64,000 bases of DNA from Petrosia ficiformis (Eukaryota > Porifera > Demospongiae > Haplosclerida > Petrosiidae). Each line of letters opens with the position of its first letter. Position 1 is the stretch's first letter. Under the pieces are notes generated by a model. It was given only the letters and a program-made list of their open reading frames with translations, had not been told where the DNA came from and did not search any database. The stretch spans positions 51,950,746 to 52,014,745 of the forward strand of contig OX345636.1 of assembly GCA_947044365.1 (NCBI GenBank), given 5' to 3'. The translations under genes and the position numbers were made by a program. This document shows positions 1 to 11,339 of the stretch, piece by piece.

Positions 1-746
1 TGACTTAGCTTCCTGTATAACAGAAAAGAATTGAGCGATATTCTGGCTCGTGTAGACTATAAAGATGTTCCTAGTGGAGCCATTGACAAAGTAGTAGGAA
101 GCCTTCACTGCAATCACTTCAATGACAGAAGGCAATAATATCAAAAACTCTTGAATAGGACTAAACAGTTATTTCTCGGGTTCCCCAATGCATGCTCTCA
201 CTTTCCTGATAGTAGGTGACTCCATTTCTGTCTCCAGAAGTGTTTGATTCATAGCTAACCTTGGAGATCGTCAAGGTGTAAACGCCATAGGCATATACAC
301 ATGGGTTCTAAAAATAGTAACAGACAATCAGACCAATTTAATTAAATGCGTAGTTGTTTACCCTCCTACTCTTACGTTTTCTGAACGTCATTATGGGCTC
401 CTGTTCCAATGAATTATACTTTCCATTAGAAACATAATTGCATATAACTAATTAAAGCAATCACTATTTACAGTGCAGGACTTGACGCCACTAGTGATAC
501 CACAAAAATGCATGTTCATCTTGACCTCACACTTTAGCATAACCAGTAATCTTTTTACTTGCACCATTTTCACAATTATTCTTCACGTTTTTTTTTTGTG
601 TATGTCAACTCATGTATTAATCTTTTGACATTAATCTACTGTATATACTATAAGTTGTACATATATAATCATCACACTGAGGTCATGGTGAATGCGAACT
701 GACTTTAGTGACACCATTGAATACAATACCAGACATTTTCTCTTAC
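1..746. other. Copy A intron 9 region and possible start of exon 10
   Basis: Between exon 9 (ending 747) and the left edge. The part near 420-740 aligns with intron 9 of copy C. At position 13 a minus-strand CAG acceptor is followed by Glu-Ala-Lys-Ser codons, which could open exon 10. The intron would then be about 734 nt, against 741 nt in copy C. A plus-strand reading frame at 4..138 overlaps this point and I cannot exclude it. Confidence 0.35.
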
Positions 747-3700
747 TTCTTTCACTAGTAGTGGATAATGATGTACAGGAGCCCAGTTAAAACCAGATAC
801 CTACAGAGTGATACTACAATGAGTAGAGAAATGGTTACAGAAAATAGCACTACAGCACAAAATGAACTGATGGACAAAGAAGTAATGCATATAATTATAA
901 GCAAACCATTACCCTATTGTATGCATCAAGAACTATATGAGGACTGGAATATTTAAAACTAACAGGAGAGTCACTACAGAAGGAATGAATAGCATAATTT
1001 TAATATTATACAATCGCAAATGTACATACAGGTTATCAAGAGAATCATGTACTCTGTACACAGTATATGGTACTCGTGTTAACACTTCAAATTGTTTTGG
1101 ATGCTTTTTTCTTAACTCCTCCAACACAGGATATGAATCAACAAGAATACTCTCTCCACCTTCAATACATTCATCAAACCTGAACATAGAGTATAGAGGC
1201 AAAAGGATATCAATGAAAGGAAAATTTAAGTACTTCATACAACTGCTCTGCATGGTGTCATAAAATGCTAACTTGAGACAAAAAAATACTTGAATTCCAG
1301 GAGGTGATTCCATGTGACATTGATCCATGTGCAAAATAAGTTCACCTTCACTGTATGCAGCATCAGTTGCACCTTTCATAGAAATGACATCAAAAACCTA
1401 CAAAAGGTAATGGATTAGACACAAGGTTGATTGCATTGATTGATTTATGCAAGGTGCATGCAAAAGAGAATTAGAAAGAAACGAAAACTGAAAAATTCAG
1501 GAATTCGATTAGAGATTGAATCCAGGATTATCGACCTTCTGATATTTTCTCAGGCACTCTTATCATCTGAGCCACAAGACTCCTTGATGTCAGAGAAATG
1601 TATAGGATTGCATTAATCCCATGCAAAGCTAGCTTCAGATCTACATGTAGATATTAGAAGGTTCTGGGTTCAATCACTAGTCGGATTACAAACTTTTTCA
1701 GTTTTCTTAATTCCCTCATGCATGCATATCATAAGGTAAAAGATATTTGTAACAGTTGCGACTTACAAGTTTATAAGCATGTGGTTGAGGTTCACCTATT
1801 CTTGCAAAGAACTGTGAGAAATTAACGACATGATGATAATCGGGGTGATGAATTGGGAGGAGTATACCTTAATCATCTCCTGCTTATCCACAATGGGCAC
1901 ATTCTGCAACAAAGACATTCCATAGAAGTTGATTTGTTTCATCCATCTGTCAATATAAGCTATAATTACAACATATTGGTAGTCAGTGATGTTATATATT
2001 TATTGCTGCTATCATGTATCAATATATCGAAATATCGATATTTCCATTTAATATTGTGATACAATATTCACTTAGGGGTGCATGATACACTAAAACGGAC
2101 AGTTTTGTAAAACTGGTTTTTCTAATTTGTCTAATTTTATACCTAAAAGCAATTACTACACTACAAAATTAGATTGGTTAGTGCAGTTGCAACAATGTAA
2201 AAATAGAATTGTTAAAATTTAAAATAACAAATATATTGGTTAGTACAATTGCAAGAATTTAACAATTAGTTGGTTGTTCAGGATACATACATGTAACACC
2301 ATAGCTACTTTGGTCTAAATACTTAAAAGATATACAGTACCTATTATAATTAATTATCATGCCTAATATCTCACATTAGATGCACAAAGAAGGTTTGGCA
2401 ACCTAAAACGGCTCAATTAAAATAAATATTCTAATTTGTACATCTATTAGAAAGCATAAGGATATTGATATTACAACTATTCGATTATCATTACAGTATA
2501 TCCATAACAACCTACACGACAAATTAATTAAATTATTCCTTGCAACTGTACTAACCAATAAATTTGTTATGTTAACAATTTTATTTTTTGCAGTGTTAAG
2601 GATCTAACGATAACATTTAGTTGGTTTTTCAGGATACATACATCTAACACCATAGTTATTTTATACTAATTATATTAAAACACGTAAGAAATATATGTAT
2701 CAATATAATCAAATATCATGCCTAATTTCTCATATTACATGCACTAAGAAGGTTTGGAAACCTACAGTGACTCAATTGAAATACTTATTCTACTTTTTTG
2801 TACATCAATTAGACAGTATGAGGATATTGAATTAGAATTATTGTATTATAAGTAATAGTTATAACTCACTTTACAGTGATTACGTGTTTTAATGTAGCAC
2901 GAGGGTGTCAATAAAGGTTGAGTTTATATAATGCACGAGCCAAAGGCGAGTGTGTTATGTAAACGAGACCTTTATTGACCGCCCAAGTGCTGCACTGAAA
3001 CACATGATGCACTGTCAAGTGTGTTATAAGTGATTTATTGACGATCTGGTGAACATCCACTGTTGCTGGAGCAGCTTCGTTAGTAGAGGTGAGCAAAGTG
3101 TGCAATAACTAACTTATTGCACGCAAAAATGTGCAGTAAGTGATTTAATCTTCAATCATGTATCTGCATTCTGATTGGCCACAGGTCACATGATCAGCAA
3201 TAATTACTGTATATCTATAACAACCTACACGACCAATTAGATTACAATTTCCATTATTCCTTGCAAATGTACTAGCCAATAAATTTGTTATTTTAACAAT
3301 TTTATTTTTGCAGTGTAGTGCGCATAACTTTCAATGATTTCTTCTTGACAAATACAACCAAACAGGACATCGCTAAGCTTAAGAAGATCAGAGAAAAAAA
3401 ACATTGAGTTTAAAATAAAAAGTTTCAAAGAAACCTTTGTGTGTGCAAAGGACACAAAATACAAGGACTTAGCAAAAGAATTTGTGCCAGAAAATACTGG
3501 AAAAATCACAAACTGGGCTGTAAAGAACTTCAACGATTGGTCACAAACAGGAACAGCCATTTTCCAGACAGTCCGTGTCCTGAGTGTGCAAACAAATTCT
3601 CCTTATGACAGCAAATCTTTATGCTACTTGTTGAGTCGTTTCATCACAGAAACTCACCAGAAAGATGGCAAGAAATATCCTGCAAGCACACTTTACCAAT

Positions 3701-6700
3701 TACTGTGTGGTATCAGAGATCAGTTGATCCAAGAGCACCGAACATAATTGAAAAGAAAAACCCTGATTTCAAAGATCTGTGCCAAGTATCGCAATTGAGA
3801 TCATTTGCTCCCAAGCTGACAACACTGCTTGGAAATGCAACTAACTGTGTAATTAATGTCAATTTCGGAGAACCTTCAGAAAACTAGAAAAATTTACTGT
3901 TTCATTTGGTTGTTTTAGTTATATAATCACTGTATGTAATCTCTGGTTGTGTTCATAATACATGAATATTTGTTACATTTGTGTCTGTGGTATAACTTCT
4001 ATGGTATAACCTCCATATGCCACACATTGTGGTTGGGGTGGGCAAGCAGTGGTTTATGTTTCATGTTTTCATCAATTATAGTATAATTAATAGTTAGAAC
4101 ACACTTTACAGTGATTACGTGTTTTAATGTAGCACGAGGGCGGGTCAATAAAGGTTAAGTTTACATAATGCATGAGCTGAAGGCGATTGCGTTATGTAAA
4201 CGAGACCTTTATTGACCGCCCAAGTGCTACATTGAAACACACCAAGTGTGTTCTAAGTGATTTATTGACGATCTGGTAAACTACCATTGTTGTTGGAGCT
4301 GCTTCGTTAGTATATAGAGGTGAGCTAAGTGTGCAATAACTAACTTATTGCACGCAAAAGTGTGCAATAAGTGATTTAATGTTGAATCATGTGACGCATT
4401 ATCTGCACTCTGATTGGCCACAGGTCACTTGATCAGCAAAATAAGTCATGATAAAACATGAAGGGTCTGATAACACTCCAACACTACACATTTCGTGTAA
4501 ATGGAATTTAAATTATTTAATTAATTATTATTCGAAGCAGGTGTTACACATAAAAAAAAGTGCACATGTTATAAAGTTGACTTACCTAAAGAGACGAATT
4601 GTTTAGGCCTAGAAAGCAAGGATTCAGAAGAGAAAGCTATGAGTTCATTTAATAAGTACTTACAATGTATTTGTATTTAAATGACTTGTGTGTCTCCACT
4701 GGATCCTTCACTAATGATGATGGTTGTATTAAGAGCAATGGAATTAAATTGTTCACAACTTCTAAGTTTATCAGCACTTAGGTATGCAGGAGTAACATAA
4801 ACTCTTTCCATATCCAGATGTTATTTCCACTTACAACTGACTTAGTAACAATTTCCTCTTGCAATGGCTTAAATCTGGTATTCCATTTCTTTTGTATCTT
4901 CTCTAACTAAAGCACAGATATCAATATTAGTCATTTCTTTATCTTTGCAGTTTTAAAATTGTATGAAGAATTTAATTTAACAAAATGAAGCAATCTGATT
5001 GGTGGAGCCGTTTATTTGACTTATACACAAGATGTGTATAGGAGTGTTGCCAGACCCTCTGTTTCATCGTGAGGGTCTGGCTATGCCAGATCTAGACTAG
5101 GTGTATATATGAATGCCAGTTTGTGCAAACAGTGAGATGTGGGGCAGGTACTACATTTGACTGTCATATCTTATACTAAATTACTAATATAAGTAAATGA
5201 CTTACTCGTAATATCCTTCATTACTAGATATTGCTTCATGATAGTCTGATATTGGTAGAGACTCCTTTGGAAATATTAACATGATAATTTAACTAGCCAA
5301 TAAAGAGAGAAGGTTTCCAATTAATTACGTATGAGTGACCACGCCCACCTAAATGTGCGCTATAAGCGCTAAGCATAATCTTCGATACAAAAGTCAGTGT
5401 TTCCTCCCAAAGGGTGGTAACATGGCACTCCTCCACCCTTTAGTCTTACTCCCCCACCCTTTAATGTTAAAGCTTATACTGAAAAACAATACTAATTGAA
5501 CATTGTTAACCAAACATCACGTACTACGGAAGCGCTCCCCCACCCTTAATATTTATCCTGGGGAAACACTGCAAAAGTGATTAAAATAAAACCATATAGC
5601 ATTGGTTTACATTAGTGCTGGGAATTGGTAGAGATACCAATATCGATTATTAGTGTAACCCAATATCGATTGATTATCGATAATAGCAGAGGAAGTAATT
5701 AATTACTTGACTGGAAAAACCTCTTACTAATTGGCATGAAAATAGATAATTTGGGTATCATGTACCAAATATAAAACCAGTTGTACGTTAAGTTACTAGC
5801 ACGTGTGCATAAGTACAAATCGATATCGATATCAATTATCACTAAATGTGCTATATTGATAACGATTATCGATATTTCATTATCGAGTCCCAGCACTAAA
5901 TTATTTTACATTCAGGTAACCATGATTGATACAAGTGAAGTCTTGAACAAGCAAGCCTATATTCTGTTTTACAATAAGGTTAGTAATAGTCTGAAGACTC
6001 TGAACACATACTTGATAGCATGACATGTACTACAGACACTACCCATCAAAGGTGATTCATCAACACCAACTGGGGCATCACCAACAACGGCAAACATAAA
6101 AACTCAAAACTTGTGTATTATAAATATGGTCTACCAACAAGACATGGTATTTACTAGGGCGGGGAATCGGCTGAGATTCTGAAATCGATTATCACTAACT
6201 TCAAGTCGATTAATAATCGATTAAAATCAGCAGAAGTAATTAGGCCAATTAAGTCAATTAATAAAGGAAACCCCTTCCATTTGATGATCAAAAAGGCTTC
6301 CTATCACTTCCATATTGTACATTATTTGCCGTCACATGCTTGAAAAGTATGTCTTCTGGAATAATTAGCATAATTGATATCACAGAATTATAATCGATAA
6401 TCAGAAGAATTTTTCAATATCAATTGAGTAATCAATTAATCGCTTAAACGTCCCAGCCCTAGTATTTATCTTTAATCTATTAATTATTGTGTACATGACA
6501 AATTAGAAATGGAAGAATGCTTTAAGAAGATGACATGGAAAAGACACAGGTGCTATACAAGTAATAATGTAAGAGACACTACATGTACTAATAAGATACT
6601 GTGAATTAATTGTGATATGTAATTCTAAAGGAAATTCATAGAAAAACGTTACACTAAAAATGTCTTTAAGTGGAAAAGTTGGAAACAAGATTTTCATCCT

Positions 6701-8153
6701 GTATGCCAAATACTTTTCATTATAAATGTATATCAATATTCACAAGTAAAGCATACACCACTACAGAAGAACCCATTCGATTGTGGTGTTTTCGCTGTAA
6801 AGGTTAGTACAATTGCAAATGAACACAAACGTATGAACACTACAGATAGCACAGTATATTGCAAATCGGAAACAGGTTGATTACTCTCAGGTGAAATAAA
6901 TCTATCAAAAACATTACTAATAACCATACTAAATGCTACAGAAAGACATTCCCAGATTTCGCAAAGAAATCATCTATGAATTTTTCATGGAAGACTACTG
7001 TCAGTGAGAATTATACACAAATTACAAGTAGAAACGCATGTAGAAAATGAGAGAGTTGAAATCTATCATCTCAGAACACCTTTGGAAGTTTGGTCTGAGT
7101 TTCAGTTATTACTACCCTTCATAACATGGTTACATAACAAAAGATACAATGACTTTGTAATTATGTTCAATTGCACTACTGCAAATGAGTTGAAGAATGG
7201 CTTTTGTCATAGAGAAGGAACTTCATTCAACATGAATATGTTCATAGAGGCATTTTATAGATTGCTGAAAATTGTGTATTTAGATAACAAACATAACAGA
7301 AGAATTGATCCATTACTAAATACTTTGTTACGAATTGCACGAGACAAAGCTTATGAACGTTTCATTAAACTAGAAATAGGTAAGTGTAGTCATAGGATAT
7401 GTGAAATAAGTAAATGGCATAAGGCAGCTGAATGTTTACTGGAAGAAATAAACTATAGGTTACCCACACCTGTGATTCCTGACATGAAAGGGTCAGTATA
7501 CTCATCAAACCTAATAGACTCCTACATAGTACTTAAACAGAAAGGCTCATGTGAATGTAAACTCCACTGTATATAGGACATGATGATTTCGGTGAGCGGG
7601 TTACTCCTTCACATTTAATTGGAAACCTTCTCTCTTCAATAGAGGCTAGTATAATGTGACACATAAGTAATTATGCAACTAACTGTAATTAATGGTGTCT
7701 CCTTCTTCCTTCTCTCCTCGTGAATTCCAGGAGTAGTGTAATCATAATTTCTCAACCAATCTATACCAAAATCACATGAATGGTTTCCAGTGATAGATTT
7801 CCACTCTACCCTTATATTATCACCTGTATGCACCAATGAAGGATACCTGGAGTATGATACAACTTTTCATTACCTTCAACTTTTGCATTAGTGAGTTTCA
7901 GATCTACTAAATGACTGTGATGTACTATATTTTGCTGACTGTATGCTGGAAAACATTCGGGACATCTACAATTGTGTCTCAACCAAACTCCATGATATCT
8001 TCTCTCTAGTTCTCCATCACATATTAACTTTAATTTCTTACCATCTTCACTAACTGAAGCATTACATGCAGCTTGCAAGAATGAAGAGGAACTGGAGAAT
8101 AATCGATTACGAAGCCCCGTGACAGAAAACAACCGAAGAGTAGTAAACATCAC
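1..8153 (-). CDS. BBOX1-like gamma-butyrobetaine dioxygenase, copy A (3' end off window)
   Basis: Fe(II)/2-oxoglutarate dioxygenase of the gamma-butyrobetaine/trimethyllysine hydroxylase family (carnitine synthesis). I placed exons by GT-AG sites and by comparison with copy C: 7847..8153, 7684..7823, 5206..5264, 1868..1946, 1767..1811, 1273..1397, 1030..1179, 913..943, 747..800. A tenth exon may start at 12 and run off the edge. Exon lengths match copy C one for one (307, 140, 59, 79, 45, 125, 150, 31, 54). The N-terminus is Arg/Ser-rich with no acidic residue in its first 30, like a mitochondrial presequence. It is followed by the family's zinc site CRCPEC. Exon 6 holds the iron-binding HMD. 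No stop or frameshift was seen. Intron 2 carries a 2.36-kb transposon and intron 3 (5205-1947) is full of repeats. The catalytic C-terminus is not visible here. Confidence 0.8.
1500..1610 (-). repeat. tRNA-derived SINE-like repeat
   Basis: On the minus strand a box A-like TGGCTCAGATGATAAGAGT is followed about 35 nt later by a box B-like GGATTCAATCT. It cannot be a working tRNA because stems do not close and no CCA-ready acceptor is seen. The orthologous repeat lies in copy C at about 19705-19800, so it predates the BBOX duplication. Confidence 0.45.
2157..2600. mobile_element. MITE of the CACTGCAAAA family (copy A intron 3)
   Basis: The left end has CACTACAAAAT then TTGGTTAGTGCAGTTGCAA. The right end has TTGCAACTGTACTAACCAAT then TTTTTTGCAGTGT. 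Inverted ends of about 50 bp are shared with copies at 17594-18000 and 20364-20802. A further right end follows at about 3225-3319, so this intron holds at least one and a half copies. Confidence 0.6.
2863..3205. repeat. Foldback repeat, copy 1
   Basis: A repeat of about 340 bp whose first half folds on itself: GTGTTTTAATGTAGCACGAG is mirrored by CAAGTGCTGCACTGAAACAC about 100 bp later. Other copies lie at 4080-4445 (same orientation) and 28293-28655 (inverted). It ends in a segment with ATTGGCCACAGGTCACATGA. Short frames within it are by-products. Confidence 0.7.
3400..3887 (+). pseudogene. Crypton-like (DUF3504-type) recombinase N-terminal fragment
   Basis: A plus-strand frame at 3439..3747 reads TNWAVKNFNDW, then LSRFITETHQKDGKKYPAST and LYQLLCGIRDQL. 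This pattern is typical of the domain ahead of the tyrosine recombinase in Crypton-derived proteins (the QRICH1/ZMYM type). After the stop the match continues in another frame with NPDFKDLC (3621..3887 frame), so at least one frameshift is present. The catalytic recombinase part is missing. The fragment lies between two foldback repeats in the same orientation (2863-3205 and 4080-4445), inside copy A intron 3. Confidence 0.55.
4080..4445. repeat. Foldback repeat, copy 2
   Basis: Second copy, in the same orientation as 2863-3205. It has the same internal hairpin (GTGTTTTAATGTAGCACGAG against its mirrored complement) and the same ATTGGCCACAGGTCACTTGA tail. With copy 1 it flanks the Crypton-like fragment. 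Confidence 0.7.
4446..5205. other. Copy A intron 3, remaining part
   Basis: AT-rich sequence with no supported gene. At 5044-5100 there is a short foldback around GCCAGACCCTC...GAGGGTCTGGC, followed by GATCTAGACTAGG, which recalls the foldback upstream of the DPP8/9-like gene. Confidence 0.5.
5612..5899. mobile_element. MITE with TTAGTGCTGGGA inverted ends
   Basis: Short non-coding element with inverted ends TTAGTGCTGGGAAT and GTCCCAGCACTAA. The interior is rich in ATCGAT and TTATCGATAA. It is nested in the larger copy A transposon. A second copy lies at 38783-39105. Confidence 0.7.
6152..6464. mobile_element. MITE related to the GCTGGGA family
   Basis: Inverted ends TACTAGGGCGGGGAATC and TCCCAGCCCTAGTA enclose an AT-rich interior with repeated TTAATCGATT motifs. 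It is nested in the 5292-7650 element. A truncated relative of the interior lies at about 39118-39300. Confidence 0.6.
7004..7576 (+). pseudogene. Transposase-like C-terminal fragment (MULE-like, tentative)
   Basis: A 190-residue plus-strand frame inside the 5292-7650 element. The middle (NMNMFIEAFYRLLK, then YLDNKHNRRIDPLL) recalls the region after the catalytic core of MULE-type transposases, where a Glu-containing helix is followed by a Lys/Asn/Arg-rich segment. The end has a CECKLHC cluster that could be the start of a SWIM-like zinc finger. No upstream DDE core is readable in the same frame. The assignment rests on my memory of family patterns and may be wrong. Confidence 0.4.
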
Positions 8154-8630
8154 AATAGCTAGCTACGTAGCTAAAACAATAGAGGTGTGGCTTCTTGTAA
8201 TCTTGCATGCAACGAGGTATTAAGGTGATCAAAATCAGGCTTCGGATCCGACTTCAGGATCAATCATCGGGACGTGGATATATTACAGCTCGTCCCAGCC
8301 ACACCCACTAGTTTAATTGTTGAGCTAAGCAGCAGATGTACCTCAATGGTTGTGTTACTCGTATTTCTCTTCACTGATCTCTTGTTCTTCACTGTGTTGC
8401 ACAATAGTTGCATGGAATATTAACAATGAAAGAATAATGGTAGTTTCTAAGTTGAGAAACTTTAATTTGCAGCTTTGTTATACACGATTCTACCCTGATT
8501 TAAGGTACATTATACTCAATATTTAATGTAGTTATCATCAAGCTGTGTAATGCATTAGCACAATAGACATTAGTATCTATAGTGATCAGATCTAAAGATC
8601 TTTTAATTTGTAAACTAAACGTATAAACAG
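8154..8630. other. 5' flank of BBOX1-like copy A
   Basis: About 60 bp next to the start codon nearly match the 5' flank of copy C (CTAAAACAATAGAGGTGTGG and on to TTGCATGCAACG), so this is likely shared promoter or 5' UTR. Similarity then stops and resumes at about 9566, which marks an insertion of about 1.35 kb in the copy A flank. Confidence 0.5.
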
Positions 8631-8632
8631 AT

Positions 8633-9150
8633 TTTTGCTAGTTTCTATGTCCATTAATCCCTAACCGGATTTCCTTTTAAATGTGCATTATACTGAATAA
8701 CTCCATTTATTTATGTGTCTCTCCAAGCCCAACAGTTCACTGTATAATAGACTGGTAATAGTATTTAATATTGATGGAAGATAAGGATTTTGGTAATGAA
8801 ACTAAGGATCTTTGCTAGTTTCTATGTTCTAATCATCCCTAATTGGATTTCATTTTAAAGGTGCATTATACTGAATATCTCCATTTAATTGTGTGTTTCT
8901 CCAAGCCCAATTGTTCACTGTATAATAGACTGGTAATAGTATTTAATAGTGATGGAAAATAAGGATCGTTGGTAATGAAGCTAAGGATCTTTCCTAGTTT
9001 TTAGGTTTTAATCATCCTTAATTGGATTTCATTTTAAAGGTGCATTATACTGAATAACTCCATTTAATTGTGTGTCTCTCCAAGCCCAATTGTTCACTGT
9101 ATAATAGAGATTGAAGATAAGGATCGTTGGTAATGAAGCTAAGGATCTTT
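8633..9150. repeat. Tandem repeat, about 178-bp unit, three copies
   Basis: Units start at about 8637, 8814 and 8993 with GCTAGTTTCTATG-like text and run to AATGAAACTAAGGATCTTT-like text. The third copy is truncated. No coding capacity is seen. Confidence 0.8.
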
Positions 9151-9896
9151 CCTATTTCCCTGTTTTCTATGTTCTCTGTTAGTTTTTCTCTTGCAAATAT
9201 TTATCTAGTGTCAGTTTAAAATGTTGTTTTAAATTACATTTTCTAGCTTCTATCTGGAATCATCTGTTAATTAGAGGTTCTAAAATCAGCTGCTCTTTTA
9301 TTGAAGTAATGGTTACTTTGATGGATTGTTATGCCATGTTGTGATGGAGTATTAAAAGCAAACAAGCTTTTTCTGTCATGAAATGGTATGATAGCCCAAC
9401 AAATAACTAAAATATTCAGAATTACAACACTTCAGAACATTCTTTGTGGTACAGAAATGCATTTATTAATTACATGTACGTATGTGAAGTCATGCACGAG
9501 TTAAATACCACTTTTAAATTAAAGAATCTATCCATTGTATGTGTGTGAGCACTACCACCTTAATACCTCATGGAACGTGCCATGAAATTATTATAACCAC
9601 ACCCACCTTGATCAAGTGTGAGGTGTGGCTTAGCATCACAGATACAAGTCATGCAACTGAATACAGCTTCTTGCAACTTTCTGGATCTATACAGTCACCT
9701 CAACCTTGCTTAGCAAGCACAGCATCCACTGAAGTCTGCGAGTGAACGGTATTTTTCACTTATTCTAATATCCCTTTCTCTCTCACTAGAACTAGCTAGA
9801 AACAAGTCTATACATCACACATACATCAACATCCCATTCTAATCTCCTTTTACTTTTTTAGCAAAGTAACATCTCGCAATCTGCAATAATATTGGG

Positions 9897-10193
9897 GTGT
9901 GGTACATCCTAGTCTGGCGAGCCCAGCCCCTTGGAGATGTACATCATTTTGCTCACAGCTTTAAAAATGCTAATGAAAGTAAGAATATTCAAACACTACT
10001 GAAGATATTATGTACCTTACCAGTCACCTTCTGCGCTTGTGAACAAAGTATCAGCACACTCAGACGAGTAAAAACTTACCTCAGGTCAACAATGGGTCAA
10101 GAGAGGCTGAAAGGATTGCTTGTTTTTGAATGTTCACAATGTGATGATGGTAGAGAAAGTCAGTCGAACCGCAACCGTAACATTTTCCATTAA
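9897..10193 (+). pseudogene. hAT transposase C-terminal dimerisation fragment
   Basis: A 98-residue frame with LLKILCTLPVTFCACEQSIS followed by TLRRVKTYLRSTMGQERLKG. This is the usual signature of the hAT C-terminal dimerisation region, as in THAP12 and ZMYM-like proteins. The DDE core and zinc finger are absent, and no inverted repeats were found nearby. It lies between two BBOX1-like genes and is a transposon relic. Confidence 0.7.
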
Positions 10194-10315
10194 GATTTAA
10201 GATTGCTGGAATTTATTTTCCAAGAGCCCACCTACGCAGTTGTTATCGCCTCGCCTTTTAACCCACTCAAATACACATAGGCCTCTGTAAGACGCTCTAA
10301 GTGCTGCTTTTATGG

Positions 10316-10920
10316 GGTACTAGAAAATGCGGAATACGGACGGAATAGCGGAACGGAATAGCATAATTAACCCTCGCCCTCGCGTAGGGTTAGTTGAGCA
10401 ACACTATAGTAACAGTAACTATACTTACAGCAAGGGCTTAGATAACTTTTAGTAAGTGGGGGGGGACTAAAATCTCTGACGCGCAAAGCGCGACGCGAAA
10501 ATCTTTTGACCACGCCCACTTCCGGGGTTACGCCCTTTTGTTCGCACGTACATGTGGCTGTGCATGTACAGTGATCAACCAATCATGTCTATAAGAAAGT
10601 GGTTTCTTCCTAAATCTAAGAGACTATCAGAGAATCATTGGTAAGCGAATTAATTATTTAAAAGTGACATCAGCTTTGTCCATATTAACACTCTGAAAAT
10701 CTGGGAGGGCTAAAGCCCCCCTAGCCCCCACATTATCTACACCCTTGTACAGTGTTGTGATGTGATCATCATCATCATCTGAAAGTAAAAATCATAATCA
10801 TCCGATCATAATCATGTCCATCCTGGATAAGCACGTGTTCCACGGTAAAGGGCGTGGCCATAAACGACGCTGAGCTGCGCTAGCACATTTTGCTATTCCG
10901 TATTCCGCATTCCCAGTATC
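10316..10920. mobile_element. MITE with GCGGAATACGGA inverted repeats
   Basis: A 605-bp element with inverted ends GGGGTACTAGAAAATGCGGA (left) and the complement of CCGCATTCCCAGTATCCCCG (right), each followed by ATACGGAATAGC-type text. The interior is GC-richer than its surroundings and has no supported gene. Confidence 0.75.
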
Positions 10921-11339
10921 CCCGTTTTTATGATGTTAAACAGCTCATAAAAAACATATTCAATCTATGTAAGCTTATCTTTAATAGATACAAATATTTA
11001 TAAGCATCAAATGGGACAAAAGTGTACTTGAAAAACGCCAAGTTAGAAAAAGTGTGTTTTGCACTGATTTTCAAGTCATTTGTCTTTAACAAAAAACATT
11101 GCTGAAATTATATAACAATGTATTTACAATATTTCCATAATTATAAATCACCTCCAACTGTTCAGTTACTCGATATCATCAGCGTTGAAGTGAACTGCTT
11201 TTGCATCTAGGGTAATAAAATTTATCTATGGTAACACCAACTACGTATCCATGAAAATTAATACAATATTCAATATTAAATGGGGAGTTTGACATAACTA
11301 AATCTGCGTTGTATCTGGAGAATATTCAGATATACTGAT

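Larger units (their letters stand above)
5292..7650. mobile_element. 2.36-kb TIR transposon in copy A intron 2
   Basis: Bounded by inverted repeats of about 33 bp. The left one reads ACTAGCC, a short gap, then AGAGAGAAGGTTTCCAATTAA at 5292-5325; its complement ends at 7650. The same intron in copy C is 51 bp and uninterrupted, which places the insertion at the ATAAT next to both ends. That sequence is a possible 5-bp target duplication with three ambiguous bases on the left. Two smaller inverted-repeat elements are nested inside (5612-5899 and 6152-6464), and a broken ORF lies at the right end. It is not autonomous as it stands. Confidence 0.75.

Noticed and set aside
4..138. Plus-strand frame at the left edge as the last exon of another gene
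   Set aside because: Plausible, but it conflicts with the minus-strand exon 10 acceptor of BBOX1-like copy A at 13; no homology recognised.
933..1379. Single 148-aa ORF with a hydrophobic tail as a membrane protein
   Set aside because: It is exons 6 and 7 of BBOX1-like copy A read through two introns; the hydrophobic parts are intron translation. The same applies to 19153-19614.
10367..10582. 71-aa Cys-rich minus-strand ORF
   Set aside because: Lies inside the GCGGAATACGGA MITE and has no protein-like features beyond repeat-derived Cys/Thr text.
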